The notes below the pieces were generated by a model. That model worked only from the letters and a program-made list of their open reading frames with translations. It did not search any database and was not told where the DNA came from. Shown in pieces: positions 47,397-60,455 of a DNA stretch of 64,000 bases. Position numbers and translations under genes: made by a program. Each line of letters begins with the position of its first letter. The first letter of the stretch is position 1. Source of the DNA: Bog-756 sp963828385. Lineage in GTDB: Bacteria > Actinomycetota > Acidimicrobiia > Acidimicrobiales > RAAP-2. The stretch spans positions 1,612,001 through 1,676,000 of the forward strand of contig CAWHEF010000002.1 in assembly GCA_963828385.1 (NCBI GenBank), given 5' to 3'.

Positions 47397-48281
47397 TCAG
47401 GAGAGCACAGCAGCCACCTCGTCCCTGACACGGGAGGCGGCACCGGTGAGGGCGCGGCGATCGGGTCCGTGCTCGAGCACGGACCGGGACGCGCTGGCCA
47501 GGACCTGCCCCGGTCGGCAGCCGCCGAACAGCTTGCCGACGTCGGCTGCGGTGGCCCCCTGGGCCCCGACACCGGGCGCCAGGATCGTCCCTCCCAGCCC
47601 GGCCAGGTCGAAGCGCGACGGGGCGAGGGTCGCACCGATCACGGCCCCCACCGCGCCGGGAGGCGTGCCGACGCCGTTCTGCTCGGCGATCCCGGCGAGC
47701 AGGAGGTCCTCCACCGCCGGCCCCACCCCGGCCCCGGTCAGCGCCTGTTGGAGGGCGCGGCCCTCCGGGTTCGAGCTGCGGACCACGACGATCACCCCGC
47801 GACCGCCGGCCGAGGCCGCCGAGACGAGCGGAGCGAGGGCACCAAGGCCGAGATAGGGGACGGCGGTCACCGCGTCGGCGCAGAGAGGGCTCCTCGGGTC
47901 GAGCCAGGCCGAGGCGTAGGCCTCCGTCGTGGACCCGATGTCCCCCCGCTTGGCATCGGCGATCACGATGAGGCCGGCCGAAGAGGCGGCCGAGATCGTG
48001 GACTCCAATGCCGCCAACCCTCTGGCCCCGTGCCGCTCGAAGAACGCCACCTGAGGTTTGACCACGGGCACGACGCCGGCGAACGCCTCGACACACCGCT
48101 CCCCGAACCGGCGGAGGCTCTCGGCGTCGTCGGCGAGCCCCCAGCGCTCGAGCAGGGCGGCCGACGGGTCGATGCCGGCGCACACCGGCCCGGCGGTGGC
48201 GACCGCCATCGCCACCCGGTGGGCGAACCCGACGTGCCCGCCCGGCTCGTCCCGCCGTCGGTTGTCGACCGGGTCACCCAT
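47397..48281 (-). CDS. pyrF: orotidine 5'-phosphate decarboxylase (type 2)
   Basis: PyrF makes UMP. The signature is IVIADAKRGDIGSTTEAYAS; VCAGIDPSAALL and APGVGAQGATAADV agree. The start ATG 48281 overlaps pyrD by eight bases. It is last in the pyr operon and convergent with the plus-strand island. Confidence 0.94.
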   Translation of the reverse strand: MGDPVDNRRRDEPGGHVGFAHRVAMAVATAGPVCAGIDPSAALLERWGLADDAESLRRFGERCVEAFAGVVPVVKPQVAFFERHGARGLAALESTISAASSAGLIVIADAKRGDIGSTTEAYASAWLDPRSPLCADAVTAVPYLGLGALAPLVSAASAGGRGVIVVVRSSNPEGRALQQALTGAGVGPAVEDLLLAGIAEQNGVGTPPGAVGAVIGATLAPSRFDLAGLGGTILAPGVGAQGATAADVGKLFGGCRPGQVLASASRSVLEHGPDRRALTGAASRVRDEVAAVLS

Positions 48282-49268
48282 GGGCGGCGTCTCGCAGCTC
48301 GGACACACAGCTGACCCCGTGGCACCGGCACCAGGACTCGATCTCGCAGAGCACCCGACCCGGAGCCCTCGGATCGCGGAACGTCGCCGTTCCGACCTGG
48401 ACGGCGTCGGCGCCGGCCATGATCATCTCGATGGCGTCCCCTCCGGTCGCCACGCCACCGGCCCCGACGATGGCCGCGTCGGGAAACGCATGCCTGACGT
48501 CGAACACGGCCCTGACGGCGATCGGGTGGAGAGCCGGGCCCGAGAGACCGCCTCCCCCCGGGCCCGAGCCGAGCACCGGGCGGCGCCGTTCCACGTCGAC
48601 GGCCATGGCCAGCGCCGTGTTGACGAGGGTCAACGCCTCGGCCCCCGCCCCGAGTGCGGCACCGGCCACCTCGGCCAGGTCGGCGACGGTCGGGCTGAGC
48701 TTGGCCCACCGGGGAAGCCCCGGACACCCGGCGCCGACCGCCTTCACCACCTCGGCGGTGGCCGCCGGGTTGTGGGCGAACATCCGCCGACGGTCCTCGA
48801 TGTTCGGGCAGCTCACGTTGACCTCGATGGCGCCGACGCCCGGGGCGTCGGCCAGAAGGGCGGCGGCGGCGGCGAAGTCGTCCACCCGTTGGCCCCAGAT
48901 GCTGGCCACCACGCGGGCCCCGACCCGGTTGAGCCGGGGGAGGTCCTGGTCGAGCCAGGCGGCGATACCGGGTCCCTGGAGCCCGACGCTGTTCAGCATG
49001 CTCTGTCCCGCTTCGTGCACCCGGGGGGCACGGTTGCCGGGCCACGGCTCGACGGCGAGCGACTTGACCACCACGGCGCCGAGCGAGGCGAGGGGGACGT
49101 AGGCCTCGAGCTCGTCTGCATGGCCGGCCGTCCCCGACGCCGTCATCACCGGGTTGGCCAGCTCGAGCGAGCCGATCCTGGCGGTGAGATCGATGGTGCC
49201 GGGCCGGCCTCCACTGCCGGGCCGGTCCCCACTGCCCGGGCGGTCCCCACGTCGCCGGTGGCGACCCG

Positions 49269-49272
<4 letters not shown>
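48274..49272 (-). CDS. pyrD: dihydroorotate dehydrogenase, class 1
   Basis: PyrD oxidises dihydroorotate to orotate. The core from LTARIGSLELANPVMTASG shows FMN-binding VVKSLAVEPWPGN, EVNVSCPNIEDR with the class 1 catalytic cysteine region, and IVGAGGVATGGDAIEMIMAGAD. The start GTG 49272 overlaps the carB stop by four bases (GTGA) and adds a repetitive leader (DRPGSG repeats). The sequence resembles the NAD-dependent 1B form, but no pyrK partner is in the operon. Confidence 0.92.
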
Positions 49273-52580
<3,308 letters not shown>

Positions 52581-52581
<1 letters not shown>

Positions 52582-53711
52582 TACGAACGGACCCTCCGCT
52601 TGGCGCCGGTCGAGTCCATCAACAGCCTGAACTCCTCGAAGAGGTAGCGGGCGTCGTGGGGACCCGGGCCGGCCTCGGGGTGGTACTGCACGCTGAACAC
52701 CGGGAGCTCCCGGCTCCTCAGCCCTTCGACGACCCCGTCGTTCAGGTTGACGTGGGTGACGTCGGCCGACTCGAGGTTGTCGGCGTCGACGGCATAGTTG
52801 TGGTTCTGCGCGGTGATCTCAACCCGACCGTTGGACGTGCGGCGGACAGGATGGTTCCCCCCGTGGTGACCGAACGGGAGCTTGAAGGTGGCGGCACCGA
52901 GGGCGGAGGCCAGCAGCTGATGACCGAGGCAGATCCCGAAGACGGGCACCGAGCCGGCATCGAGCAGGACCCCGAGCTCGCAGACGATCGACGGCAGCGC
53001 CGCCGGGTCGCCGGGCCCGTTGGAGAGGAACACCCCGTCGGGCTCGAGGGAGAGCACCTCTGTGGCGGGGGTCGCCGCCGGGACCACGGTGACGGTGGCC
53101 AGCGCCGAGAGCTGGGCCAGCATGGACTCCTTGATGCCGAAGTCGTAGGCCACCACCCGGTAGGGCCCCTCGCCGCGGGTGTAGGCGACAGGCGTGGAGA
53201 CCGTCGTCACCAGGTCCCGCCCGTCCGTGCCCGGCGCCGAGGCGGCCGCGCTCGCCACCGGGCCCTCGCCCGCCGTCCCGAAGGCGCAGGGCAGGGCGCC
53301 GTGCTCGCGCAGGTGCCGGGTCAGACGCCTCGTGTCGATCCCGGTGATGCCGGGCACGCCGTGTGAGACGAGGTAGGCCTCGAGCGAACCGCTCGCCCGC
53401 CAGCTGCTCGCCATGGTGGAGAGGTCCCGCACGATGACACCCTGGCATCGGGGCCGGGCGGACTCGTCGTCGGTCGGGTTCACGCCGTAGTTGCCGATGT
53501 GGGGATAGGTGAAGGCGATGACCTGGCCCGCATAGCTCGGGTCGGTGAGCACCTCCTGGTAGCCGGAGAGGACGGTGTTGAAGACCGCTTCCCCGGTGGT
53601 GATCCCTGCCTCGGGGGCAGCCCCGATGGCCTCGCCCTCGAACACGGCGCCGTCGCTCAGCACGAGGACCGCCTCGTCGCGCGTGGGAAGCCCGGGGTGG
53701 CCGCTCCTCAT
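52581..53711 (-). CDS. carA: carbamoyl-phosphate synthase small subunit
   Basis: CarA is the glutamine amidotransferase half. The catalytic triad is visible: VFGICLGHQLLASALG (nucleophile Cys) and VFSVQYHPEAGPGPHD (His, Glu). The N-domain has FNTVLSGYQEVLTDPSYAGQ. It starts at ATG 53711 and its stop overlaps the carB start. Confidence 0.95.
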
Positions 53712-53744
53712 CGATCCTCGTCTCTCATCGCCGGGTCAGGTCGT

Positions 53745-55076
53745 TCATCGCTGGGGGCGCCCGTCGATGACGACCGGTTCGCCGCGGTAGACGGTGTGAC
53801 GGACCCGGCCAGTCAGCGAGCGACCGGCGTAGGGGGTGTTGTGGCTCCGGCTGGCCATCGACGCAGGGTCGACGGTCCACGACGCCCCGGGGTCGATCAC
53901 GCACAGGTTGGCCGCCGCCCCGGGGTCGAGGGGGCCGCCCTGCCCGTGGTGGTCCCGGTCCAACCCGGCGATGGCCGCCGGTTGCCAGCTCATGAGGGCC
54001 AGCACCTTCTCGACGGGCAAGCCCAGCTCGGAGAGGGCCAGGGCCAGGGCCGTCTCCAGACCGAGCATGCCCGCGGGGGCCTGGTCGAAGGGAAGGTCCT
54101 TCAGCTCGGGAGCGTGAGGAGCGTGGTCGGTGGCGATGGCATCGATGGTGCCGTCGGCGAGCCCGGCCTTCACCGCTTGGACGTCCCCTTGGGGTCGCAG
54201 CGGTGGGTTGACCCGGAACACCGGGTCGTAGCCGGCGACGCACCCGTCGGTCAGCGTGAAGTGGTGGGGAGCGGCCTCGGCCGTCACCCGCACCCCTTCC
54301 GCTTTGGCCTTGCGCACGAGCTCGACCGACGCCGCCGTCGAGAGATGGAGCAAGTGGATCCTTCCTCCTGTCGCCCGGGCCAGGGCGAGGTCCCGGGCCA
54401 CCATCACCTCCTCGGCGGCCGCCGGCATGCCCGGGATGCCGAGCCGGCTCGACCAGCAGCCTTCGTGCATCGCGCCCCCATCGGCCAGGCTGGCGTCCTC
54501 GCAGTGCTGGGCCAGGGTCACACCCAGCATGGAGGCGTACTCCATGGCCCGCCGCATGAGGCCCGACGACTGGACCCCGGCCCCGTCGTCGGTGAAGATC
54601 CGGACACCGAGGGCGGCCAGCTCGGCCAGGGGTGCCAGACGCTCGCCGCCCCTGCCGGAGGTGATGGCCCCGGCCACCACTACCTCACAGGTGGCGGTGG
54701 TCCCGAGCTCGAGCACAGCCCGCACGGCTTCGGCCGAGTCCAGCGGAGGATCGGTGTTGGGCATGGCCACCACCGCGGTGTACCCGCCGACGGCGGCGGC
54801 GCGGGCACCGCTGTCCACCGTCTCGGACTCCTCGCGGCCGGGTTGGCGGAGGTGGGTATGGAGATCGACGAGACCGGGAGCGACCAGGCATCCCCCCGCG
54901 TCGAGCACGGTCGCACCGGCGGGGATGTCGACGCAAGGGGCGACCGCCGTCACCCGGCCGTCTTCGACGACGACGTCTCCCGTGCGTCTCCCCCGCTGGT
55001 CGACGACCTCGCCGCCCCGGACGACGAGGGCCGATGGCCGGGGACCCGAGGGGTCGGCCACGACATCAGGCGCCAT
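53745..55076 (-). CDS. pyrC: dihydroorotase
   Basis: PyrC closes carbamoyl aspartate to dihydroorotate. It has metal ligands in LVDLHTHLRQPGREESET, then AQHCED, LLHLSTAASVEL, AAPHHFTLTD and the catalytic aspartate in IATDHAPHAPELK. It overlaps pyrB by 11 bases. Confidence 0.95.
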   Translation of the reverse strand: MAPDVVADPSGPRPSALVVRGGEVVDQRGRRTGDVVVEDGRVTAVAPCVDIPAGATVLDAGGCLVAPGLVDLHTHLRQPGREESETVDSGARAAAVGGYTAVVAMPNTDPPLDSAEAVRAVLELGTTATCEVVVAGAITSGRGGERLAPLAELAALGVRIFTDDGAGVQSSGLMRRAMEYASMLGVTLAQHCEDASLADGGAMHEGCWSSRLGIPGMPAAAEEVMVARDLALARATGGRIHLLHLSTAASVELVRKAKAEGVRVTAEAAPHHFTLTDGCVAGYDPVFRVNPPLRPQGDVQAVKAGLADGTIDAIATDHAPHAPELKDLPFDQAPAGMLGLETALALALSELGLPVEKVLALMSWQPAAIAGLDRDHHGQGGPLDPGAAANLCVIDPGASWTVDPASMASRSHNTPYAGRSLTGRVRHTVYRGEPVVIDGRPQR

Positions 55077-56037
55077 GGATCGCCCCCTCGAGCGTGCCCT
55101 GTCCGACGAAGAGGTAGAGGACGGCCATCCGGACCGCCACCCCGTTGGCCACCTGGCTGGTCACGAGGGACTGGGGAAGCTGGGCGACGTCCGAGGCGAT
55201 CTCCACTCCCCTGATCATCGGCCCGGGATGGAGGATGACCGCACCCGGCTGGAGCATGGCGGCCCTGCGGGCCGTGAGCCCGAAGCCGGCCGTGTACTCG
55301 CGCAAGGACGGGACGAACGCGCCGCTGCCCCGCTCCTCCTGCAGGCGGAGCAGGGAGACGACGTCCGCTTTGGGCAGGACGGCATCGAGATCGTGCTCGA
55401 CGGCGACCGGCCAACCCTCGAGCGAAGGTGGCAGCAGCGTCGGCGGGGCGACGAGGGTGACCTCCGCCCCGAGCGCGGCATAGGAGGCGATCTGCGAACG
55501 GGCTACCCGGCTGTGGCGGACGTCACCGACGATGACCACGTGCAGTCCGCCGAATCGGGCGAGACCCCCGTCCCCCCCGCCGAGGGCGTCGCGCACGGTG
55601 TAGAGATCGAGGAGGGCCTGGGTCGGGTGCTGGTGCCAGCCGTCGCCGCCGTTGATGACGACGCTGTTCTCGACCCACTGCGCCACCCGCGCCGGGACCC
55701 CCGAGGAGGCATGACGCACGATCATGGCGTCGATGCCCATGGCCTCCACCGTCTCCACGGTGTCGCGGAGGGACTCGCCCTTCTTGACCGAGGACGAACC
55801 GGCGGCGAACGACAGCACGTCGGCGGACATGCGCTTGGCTGCGGTCTCGAACGACATACGGGTCCGGGTCGAGTCCTCGAAGAAGAGGGTGGCCACGGTA
55901 CGGCCCCGGAGGGTGGGCACTTTGGGTGTGGACCTACGCCCCACCTCGGCAAAGGAGTCGCTCACCTTGAGGATCTCTGTGATCTGGTCGGCGTCGAGGT
56001 CCTCGATGCTCAGCAGATGGGCAGGGTAGGTGATCAC
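55066..56037 (-). CDS. pyrB: aspartate carbamoyltransferase catalytic subunit
   Basis: PyrB joins carbamoyl phosphate and aspartate. It has FEDSTRTRMSFETAAKRM, GDGWHQHPTQALLDLYT and HPGPMIRGVEIASDVA. No regulatory pyrI gene is present, as expected in actinobacteria. The ATGA overlap with pyrR (56034-56037) couples translation. Confidence 0.95.
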   Translation of the reverse strand: MITYPAHLLSIEDLDADQITEILKVSDSFAEVGRRSTPKVPTLRGRTVATLFFEDSTRTRMSFETAAKRMSADVLSFAAGSSSVKKGESLRDTVETVEAMGIDAMIVRHASSGVPARVAQWVENSVVINGGDGWHQHPTQALLDLYTVRDALGGGDGGLARFGGLHVVIVGDVRHSRVARSQIASYAALGAEVTLVAPPTLLPPSLEGWPVAVEHDLDAVLPKADVVSLLRLQEERGSGAFVPSLREYTAGFGLTARRAAMLQPGAVILHPGPMIRGVEIASDVAQLPQSLVTSQVANGVAVRMAVLYLFVGQGTLEGAIHGA

Positions 56038-56603
56038 CGGCCCACCAGCTCGCCGAGGGAGACCCCGTCCAAGGTGACGTCGACCATCTCGTCCCGGCGG
56101 GTGGGGAGGTTCTTACCCACGAAGTCGGGCCGGATCGGGAGCTCCCGATGGCCACGGTCGACCATCACCGCCAGCTCGACACAGCATGCCCGCCCGTACT
56201 CCCCGAGGGCGTTGAGGGCTGCTCGCACCGTGCGCCCGGTGAACAGGACGTCGTCGACCAGGACGACGCGGGTCCCGGTCAGGTCGAAGCTGATGTCGGT
56301 GGCCGCTTCGGGCAGGACCGGACGCAGCCCGATGTCATCGCGGTAGAACGCAACGTCCAGAGTGCCGACCGGAACGGCGGTGCCCTCGACGGTGGACAGG
56401 GTGTCGGCCAACCGTTCGGCGATGACGACGCCCCCGGTCTGAAGGCCGACGAGGACCACGCCGTCGAGCCCGTGGTTGCGCTCCACGATCTCGTGGGCCA
56501 TGCGGGTGATGGCCCGTCGCACGTCCTCTTCGGACATGACCTGGGCCCGGGGAACGAAGACGCCACCCCGTGGTCGGGTGTGACTGCGCTCGCGTTCGGC
56601 CAC
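56034..56603 (-). CDS. pyrR: pyrimidine operon regulator / uracil phosphoribosyltransferase
   Basis: PyrR senses UMP by binding pyr mRNA and has weak uracil phosphoribosyltransferase activity. The PRPP loop is VVLVDDVLFTGRTVRAAL; the N-terminal AITRMAHEIVERNHGLDGVV is typical. The start is GTG 56603 after a GGAGG site. It is first in the pyr operon; a promoter lies about 50 bases upstream but I found no clear PyrR-binding anti-antiterminator. Confidence 0.94.
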   Translation of the reverse strand: MAERERSHTRPRGGVFVPRAQVMSEEDVRRAITRMAHEIVERNHGLDGVVLVGLQTGGVVIAERLADTLSTVEGTAVPVGTLDVAFYRDDIGLRPVLPEAATDISFDLTGTRVVLVDDVLFTGRTVRAALNALGEYGRACCVELAVMVDRGHRELPIRPDFVGKNLPTRRDEMVDVTLDGVSLGELVGR

Positions 56604-56650
56604 CTGGTCCTCCTGTCCGTTCGGGCCTCACGGGACCCGATTCACGGTCA

Positions 56651-56663
56651 GGTGGTGACTATA
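56651..56663 (-). promoter_or_regulatory. candidate pyr operon promoter (-10 TATAGT)
   Basis: TATAGT (56663-56658) lies on the minus strand 55 bases before the pyrR start, in the 112-nt gap after nusB. The -35 region is poor. This leaves a short leader, too short for a long attenuator. Confidence 0.45.
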
Positions 56664-56715
56664 CCGGGCGCCGGCACCGTCGTGCCGCATCGGCAGCCGC
56701 TGCTCATCTTTCCGA

Positions 56716-57132
56716 TCACCGGGCAGAGGGGTCCGGCTCCGACCGGACCTTCCGGGCCACAGCGGCGAGCACACCGTTCACGAACCTCCCCGAGTCGTCG
56801 GTCGAGTACTCGGTGGCCAGCTCGACCGCCTCGTTCAGGACGACGGCGGTGGGCACATCGGGACACCCGAGCAGCTCCCCGACGGACAGGCGCAGCACGT
56901 TACGGTCGACGACCGCCATCCGGTCGACGTCCCAACCGATCGCCGCCCCGCTGATCCATCCGTCGATCTCGACCGCCCGTGCCGCCGCCTCCGCCACCAG
57001 GGTGGCGGCATACTCGTCGGGAGGGACGGGGAGGGCCCGCACCACGTCGTCGACGGACTCCCCTTTCAGGTCGGCCTCGTAGAGGAGGGAGAGGGCCCGT
57101 TCTCGAGACTGGTGTCGTGGTGCAGGTTCCAT
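56716..57132 (-). CDS. nusB: transcription antitermination factor NusB
   Basis: NusB binds boxA RNA with NusE in rRNA antitermination. The 138-residue helical protein has RERALSLLYEADL at its start and VDRNVLRLSVGELLG, TAVVLNEAVELATEYSTDDS and FVNGVLAAVAR near the end, all family hallmarks. Confidence 0.95.
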   Translation of the reverse strand: MEPAPRHQSRERALSLLYEADLKGESVDDVVRALPVPPDEYAATLVAEAAARAVEIDGWISGAAIGWDVDRMAVVDRNVLRLSVGELLGCPDVPTAVVLNEAVELATEYSTDDSGRFVNGVLAAVARKVRSEPDPSAR

Positions 57133-57201
57133 GGCGCCTTCATCGGGGACCGAGCGGCGTGCACCCGGGTCGCCGGCCGGAGGGCGGTGAGAGGGGACCC
57201 G

Positions 57202-57762
57202 TCAGGCCCGTGTCAGGTACTCCGCCGATCGGGTGTCGACCTTCACCCTCTCACCGGGGTTCACGAACAGGGGCACCTGTACGACGAGACCGGTCTCGAG
57301 GGTCGCCGGCTTGCGGGCGCCGGACACCCGATCGCCCTGAAGGCCCGGCTCGGTCGCGGTCACCGTGAGTTCGACGGAGGCTGGCAGGTCGATGCCCACG
57401 ATCTCGGCCTCGTAGAACTGGAGGACGGCGTCGTCGCCCTCCTTCAGGTAGTTCGCCGCGTCACCCAGCATGTTCCTCGCCACCTGGAGCTGCTCGTAGG
57501 ACTGAGTATCCATGAACACGTAGTCGCCGCCGTCGCGGTAGAGGAACTGCATCTCCCGTTTGTCGATGATGGCCTGCTCCAGCTTTTCGTCGGCACGGTA
57601 GGTGCGTTCGATGACGGCCCCGGTCCGCTGGTTCTTCAGCTTGGTCCGAACGAACGCGCCGCCCTTGCCCGGCTTCACGTGCTGGAACTCGACGACGTTG
57701 AAGAGCCCCTCGGGAAGGTCGAGGCTCATCCCGTTGCGCAGATCGTTGGTGGAAACGGCCAT
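57202..57762 (-). CDS. efp: elongation factor P
   Basis: EF-P relieves stalling at polyproline. It has three OB/KOW-like domains; the tip loop HVKPGKGGAFVRTKLKN holds Lys at the usual modification place. Length (186) is normal. The ATG overlaps the peptidase stop by one base. Confidence 0.96.
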   Translation of the reverse strand: MAVSTNDLRNGMSLDLPEGLFNVVEFQHVKPGKGGAFVRTKLKNQRTGAVIERTYRADEKLEQAIIDKREMQFLYRDGGDYVFMDTQSYEQLQVARNMLGDAANYLKEGDDAVLQFYEAEIVGIDLPASVELTVTATEPGLQGDRVSGARKPATLETGLVVQVPLFVNPGERVKVDTRSAEYLTRA

Positions 57763-58922
57763 CAGACGGCAACATCCTTCGAAAACGTGGTGAGCGGTCG
57801 GCTGCCGTCCTCCGTCACGACCAGCGTGTCCTCGATGCGGACCCCGCCCACGCCGGGGAGGTACACCCCGGGTTCCACCGTGACCACGGTGCCGGGCTCG
57901 AGGATAGCAGTCGCCCCTGCGCCCACCGACGGCCGTTCATGGATGTCGAGCCCCACGCCGTGCCCGGTTCCGTGCTCGAACCGATCGCCCCAGCCGGCGA
58001 CGGCGATGGCGTCCCGGCACACCTTGTCGACCGATCCCGTCACCACGCCGGGACCGACGGCGTCCACGCCGAGCCGTTGTGACGCGGCCACCGTATCGAA
58101 GACGTCGGCCAGGACCCCGGTGGGCGCCCCGCCGACACAGAAGGTCCGGGTCATATCCGACCGGTACCCGTCGTAGACGGCGCCGAAGTCGACGACCACC
58201 GGGTCGCCCCGACGGATGCGTCGGTCGCCGGGACGGGCGTGGGGCTTGGCCGAATTCTCCCCCGAGGCGACGATGGTCTCGAAGGCGCTCTCTTCGGCAC
58301 CGTGGTCCCGCATGGTGTGGTCGAGGGCGGCGGCGAAGGCGGATTCTGTCACGTTCCCGGACCGGGCCCTCCCGGCACCGGCTTCGGCGAGGAGGGGGAG
58401 CACGCCAGCCAGTGCCCGGTCGGCGATGGCCGCGGCCCGCTCCATCCTCGCCACCTCGCCGGCGTCCTTCACCGTGCGGAGTCCTTCGACCAGCCCCGAG
58501 GTCGGCACCAGCCGGGCGCCAGCGAGGACGTCGGACCAGGCTCGTTGGGCGGCCCACGTCACGTGGTCGGCCTCCAGCCCGACGACACCGAGGCCCCCCG
58601 CCCCCTCGGCGATGGCGCCGCGTTGCGCCTCGCCGCCGCCGATGACCCGCTCGACCAGCTGGCCGACCCCGGCCGCCTCCAGCTGCTCCTCGGACTGCGT
58701 ACGGTACCGGCCGTCGGTGGTGAGCACCACCCGAACGCCCGTCACGAGCAGCGTTCCGGCGGAGCCGGAGAACCCGGTGAGCCAGCGGACGTTGGCCGGG
58801 GTGGTGACGAGCAAACAGTCGATGGGCTGCCCGTCGGGACCGCCCTCGGGGAAGAGGGCCCGTGCCCGGGTGAGTCGGGAGGCCACCTGGAGGGTCGGCA
58901 GATCGGTGCCGGTCACGGTCAC
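57762..58922 (-). CDS. M24-family aminopeptidase (Xaa-Pro type)
   Basis: This is a creatinase-fold metallopeptidase. The N-domain (to about residue 150) is followed by the pita-bread fold; metal ligands lie in VVVDFGAVYDGYRSDMTRTF (two Asp), GTGHGVGLDIHERP (His), VVTVEPGVYLPG (Glu) and GVRIEDTLVVT (Glu). Substrates probably include Xaa-Pro peptides. It sits between aroQ and efp, the standard order. Confidence 0.9.
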   Translation of the reverse strand: MTVTGTDLPTLQVASRLTRARALFPEGGPDGQPIDCLLVTTPANVRWLTGFSGSAGTLLVTGVRVVLTTDGRYRTQSEEQLEAAGVGQLVERVIGGGEAQRGAIAEGAGGLGVVGLEADHVTWAAQRAWSDVLAGARLVPTSGLVEGLRTVKDAGEVARMERAAAIADRALAGVLPLLAEAGAGRARSGNVTESAFAAALDHTMRDHGAEESAFETIVASGENSAKPHARPGDRRIRRGDPVVVDFGAVYDGYRSDMTRTFCVGGAPTGVLADVFDTVAASQRLGVDAVGPGVVTGSVDKVCRDAIAVAGWGDRFEHGTGHGVGLDIHERPSVGAGATAILEPGTVVTVEPGVYLPGVGGVRIEDTLVVTEDGSRPLTTFSKDVAV

Positions 58923-59392
58923 GCTCCGTTTCGGCCACCCGGACGCCCGGTGCCGAGGAGCCGGTCGACGGCATCGATGGCTAGCCCGTAGCCGAGTCCA
59001 CCGAATCCGGCGATGGTCCCGTCGGCCACCGAGGCGAGCACCGACGTGTGCCGGAACGGCTCGCGGGCGGCGGGATTGGACAAGTGGAGCTCGACCACGG
59101 CGCCGTCGAACGCGGCCAGCGCGTCGTGCAGGGACCAGGACGTGTGGGAGAGGGCGCCGGCGTTTACGACGATGGCGACAGCCTGTCCCCGCGCCCGCTG
59201 CACGGCGTCGACGAGCTCACCCTCGTGATTCGTCTGAGAGTGCTCGAGCTCGAAGCCGAGCCTCGTGGCCACCGCCCGGGCGGTGGCCACATGATCGGCC
59301 AGGGCGGCCGTCCCGTAGACCGCCGGCTCGCGATCGCCGAGCAGGTTCAGGTTCGGCCCCGACAGGAGCAGGATCGTGCCCTTCGCCGTCAC
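58919..59392 (-). CDS. aroQ: 3-dehydroquinate dehydratase, type II
   Basis: AroQ makes 3-dehydroshikimate. It has LLLSGPNLNLLGDREPAVYG (active tyrosine), QTNHEGELVDAVQRA, VNAGALSHTSWSLHDAL and VELHLSNPAAREPFRHTS. GTG 59392 is the start, 13 bases after aroB; a longer open frame upstream is out-of-register aroB. Confidence 0.94.
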   Translation of the reverse strand: MTAKGTILLLSGPNLNLLGDREPAVYGTAALADHVATARAVATRLGFELEHSQTNHEGELVDAVQRARGQAVAIVVNAGALSHTSWSLHDALAAFDGAVVELHLSNPAAREPFRHTSVLASVADGTIAGFGGLGYGLAIDAVDRLLGTGRPGGRNGA

Positions 59393-59405
59393 GGTCGTCC
59401 CGCCC

Positions 59406-60455
59406 TCATCGTCGCTCCATGGCCGCGAGGGTACCGAGGACATCCGCTTCCCTGACGTCCCCGACCGCCTCGACGCCCCGGGGGCCGTCGAGGACGAAGG
59501 TGAGATCGCCTTTCGCCTTCTTATCCCGGTACATGAACGAGACGATCCGGTCTGCGTCCACGTCTGCGGGCATGGCTGAGGTGAGGTCGAACCCGGACAC
59601 CACGTCGCGATGGAGCGCCACCCGGGCCTCGTCGATGCGGCCCAGTCGGCAGGCGAGCTCGGCGGCGAACACGAGCCCGATGGCCACCGCCTCACCGTGC
59701 CGCAGGTCGAGCCGGTTCCGCGGATCGAAGCCCTCCGCCTCCAGGGCGTGGGCCAGGGTGTGCCCGTAGTTGAGGACCATCCGGCGGTCCCCTTCACGCT
59801 CGTCGCCCGCCACCACGTCCGCCTTGATCCGGACGCACTCGGTCACCTGGTCGGCGAGGTCGAGGTCGAGCAGGAAGACCGCCGGGGACGCTCCCGGCTC
59901 TCCGAGGAAGGCGTACTTGGCCATCTCGCCCCGCCCGGACGCCCACTCACGGGGCGGCAGCGTCGCCAGGACCTCGGTGTCGCAGACGACCGCGCTCGGC
60001 TGCCAGAACGCGCCGACCAGGTTCTTCCCTTCGGGGAGGTTCACCCCCGTCTTGCCACCGACCGCCGCGTCGACCTGGGCCAGCAGGGTGGTGGCGACGT
60101 TCACATAGGCCATGCCCCGATGGAAGACGGAGGCGGCGAAGCCGGCGAGGTCGGTGACCACCCCACCCCCGACGGCGATGACCACGTCGGATCGCCCGAG
60201 ACCGGCCCTGGCGAAACCACGGCACAGCTCCTCCACGGCGGCGAGGGACTTCCCTGCCTCGCCGTCGGGCACGGTGAACGCGGCGACGGGAAGGCCGGGA
60301 TCGACGTCCACCCCGATGCCCTCCTGGGTCACGACCGCCGCCCGGCCAGCCGAGGGGACGGCCTGGGCGACGATGGCAGAGAGCCCGTGGCGGGCGCCGG
60401 GCCCCATCACCACGTCGTAGGACCGGTCCGCGAGGTCGACCCGGACCTCCCTCAC
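59406..60455 (-). CDS. aroB: 3-dehydroquinate synthase
   Basis: AroB closes DAHP to 3-dehydroquinate with NAD and zinc. It has VIAVGGGVVTDLAGFAASVF, the zinc site NYGHTLAHALEAEG and RHGEAVAIGLVFA, and GGKTGVNLPEGKNLVGAF. It overlaps aroK by four bases. Confidence 0.95.
   Translation of the reverse strand: MREVRVDLADRSYDVVMGPGARHGLSAIVAQAVPSAGRAAVVTQEGIGVDVDPGLPVAAFTVPDGEAGKSLAAVEELCRGFARAGLGRSDVVIAVGGGVVTDLAGFAASVFHRGMAYVNVATTLLAQVDAAVGGKTGVNLPEGKNLVGAFWQPSAVVCDTEVLATLPPREWASGRGEMAKYAFLGEPGASPAVFLLDLDLADQVTECVRIKADVVAGDEREGDRRMVLNYGHTLAHALEAEGFDPRNRLDLRHGEAVAIGLVFAAELACRLGRIDEARVALHRDVVSGFDLTSAMPADVDADRIVSFMYRDKKAKGDLTFVLDGPRGVEAVGDVREADVLGTLAAMERR

Noticed and set aside
56604..56715. PyrR-responsive attenuator
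   Set aside because: No PyrR-binding consensus or alternative hairpins with a T-run were found in the short leader.
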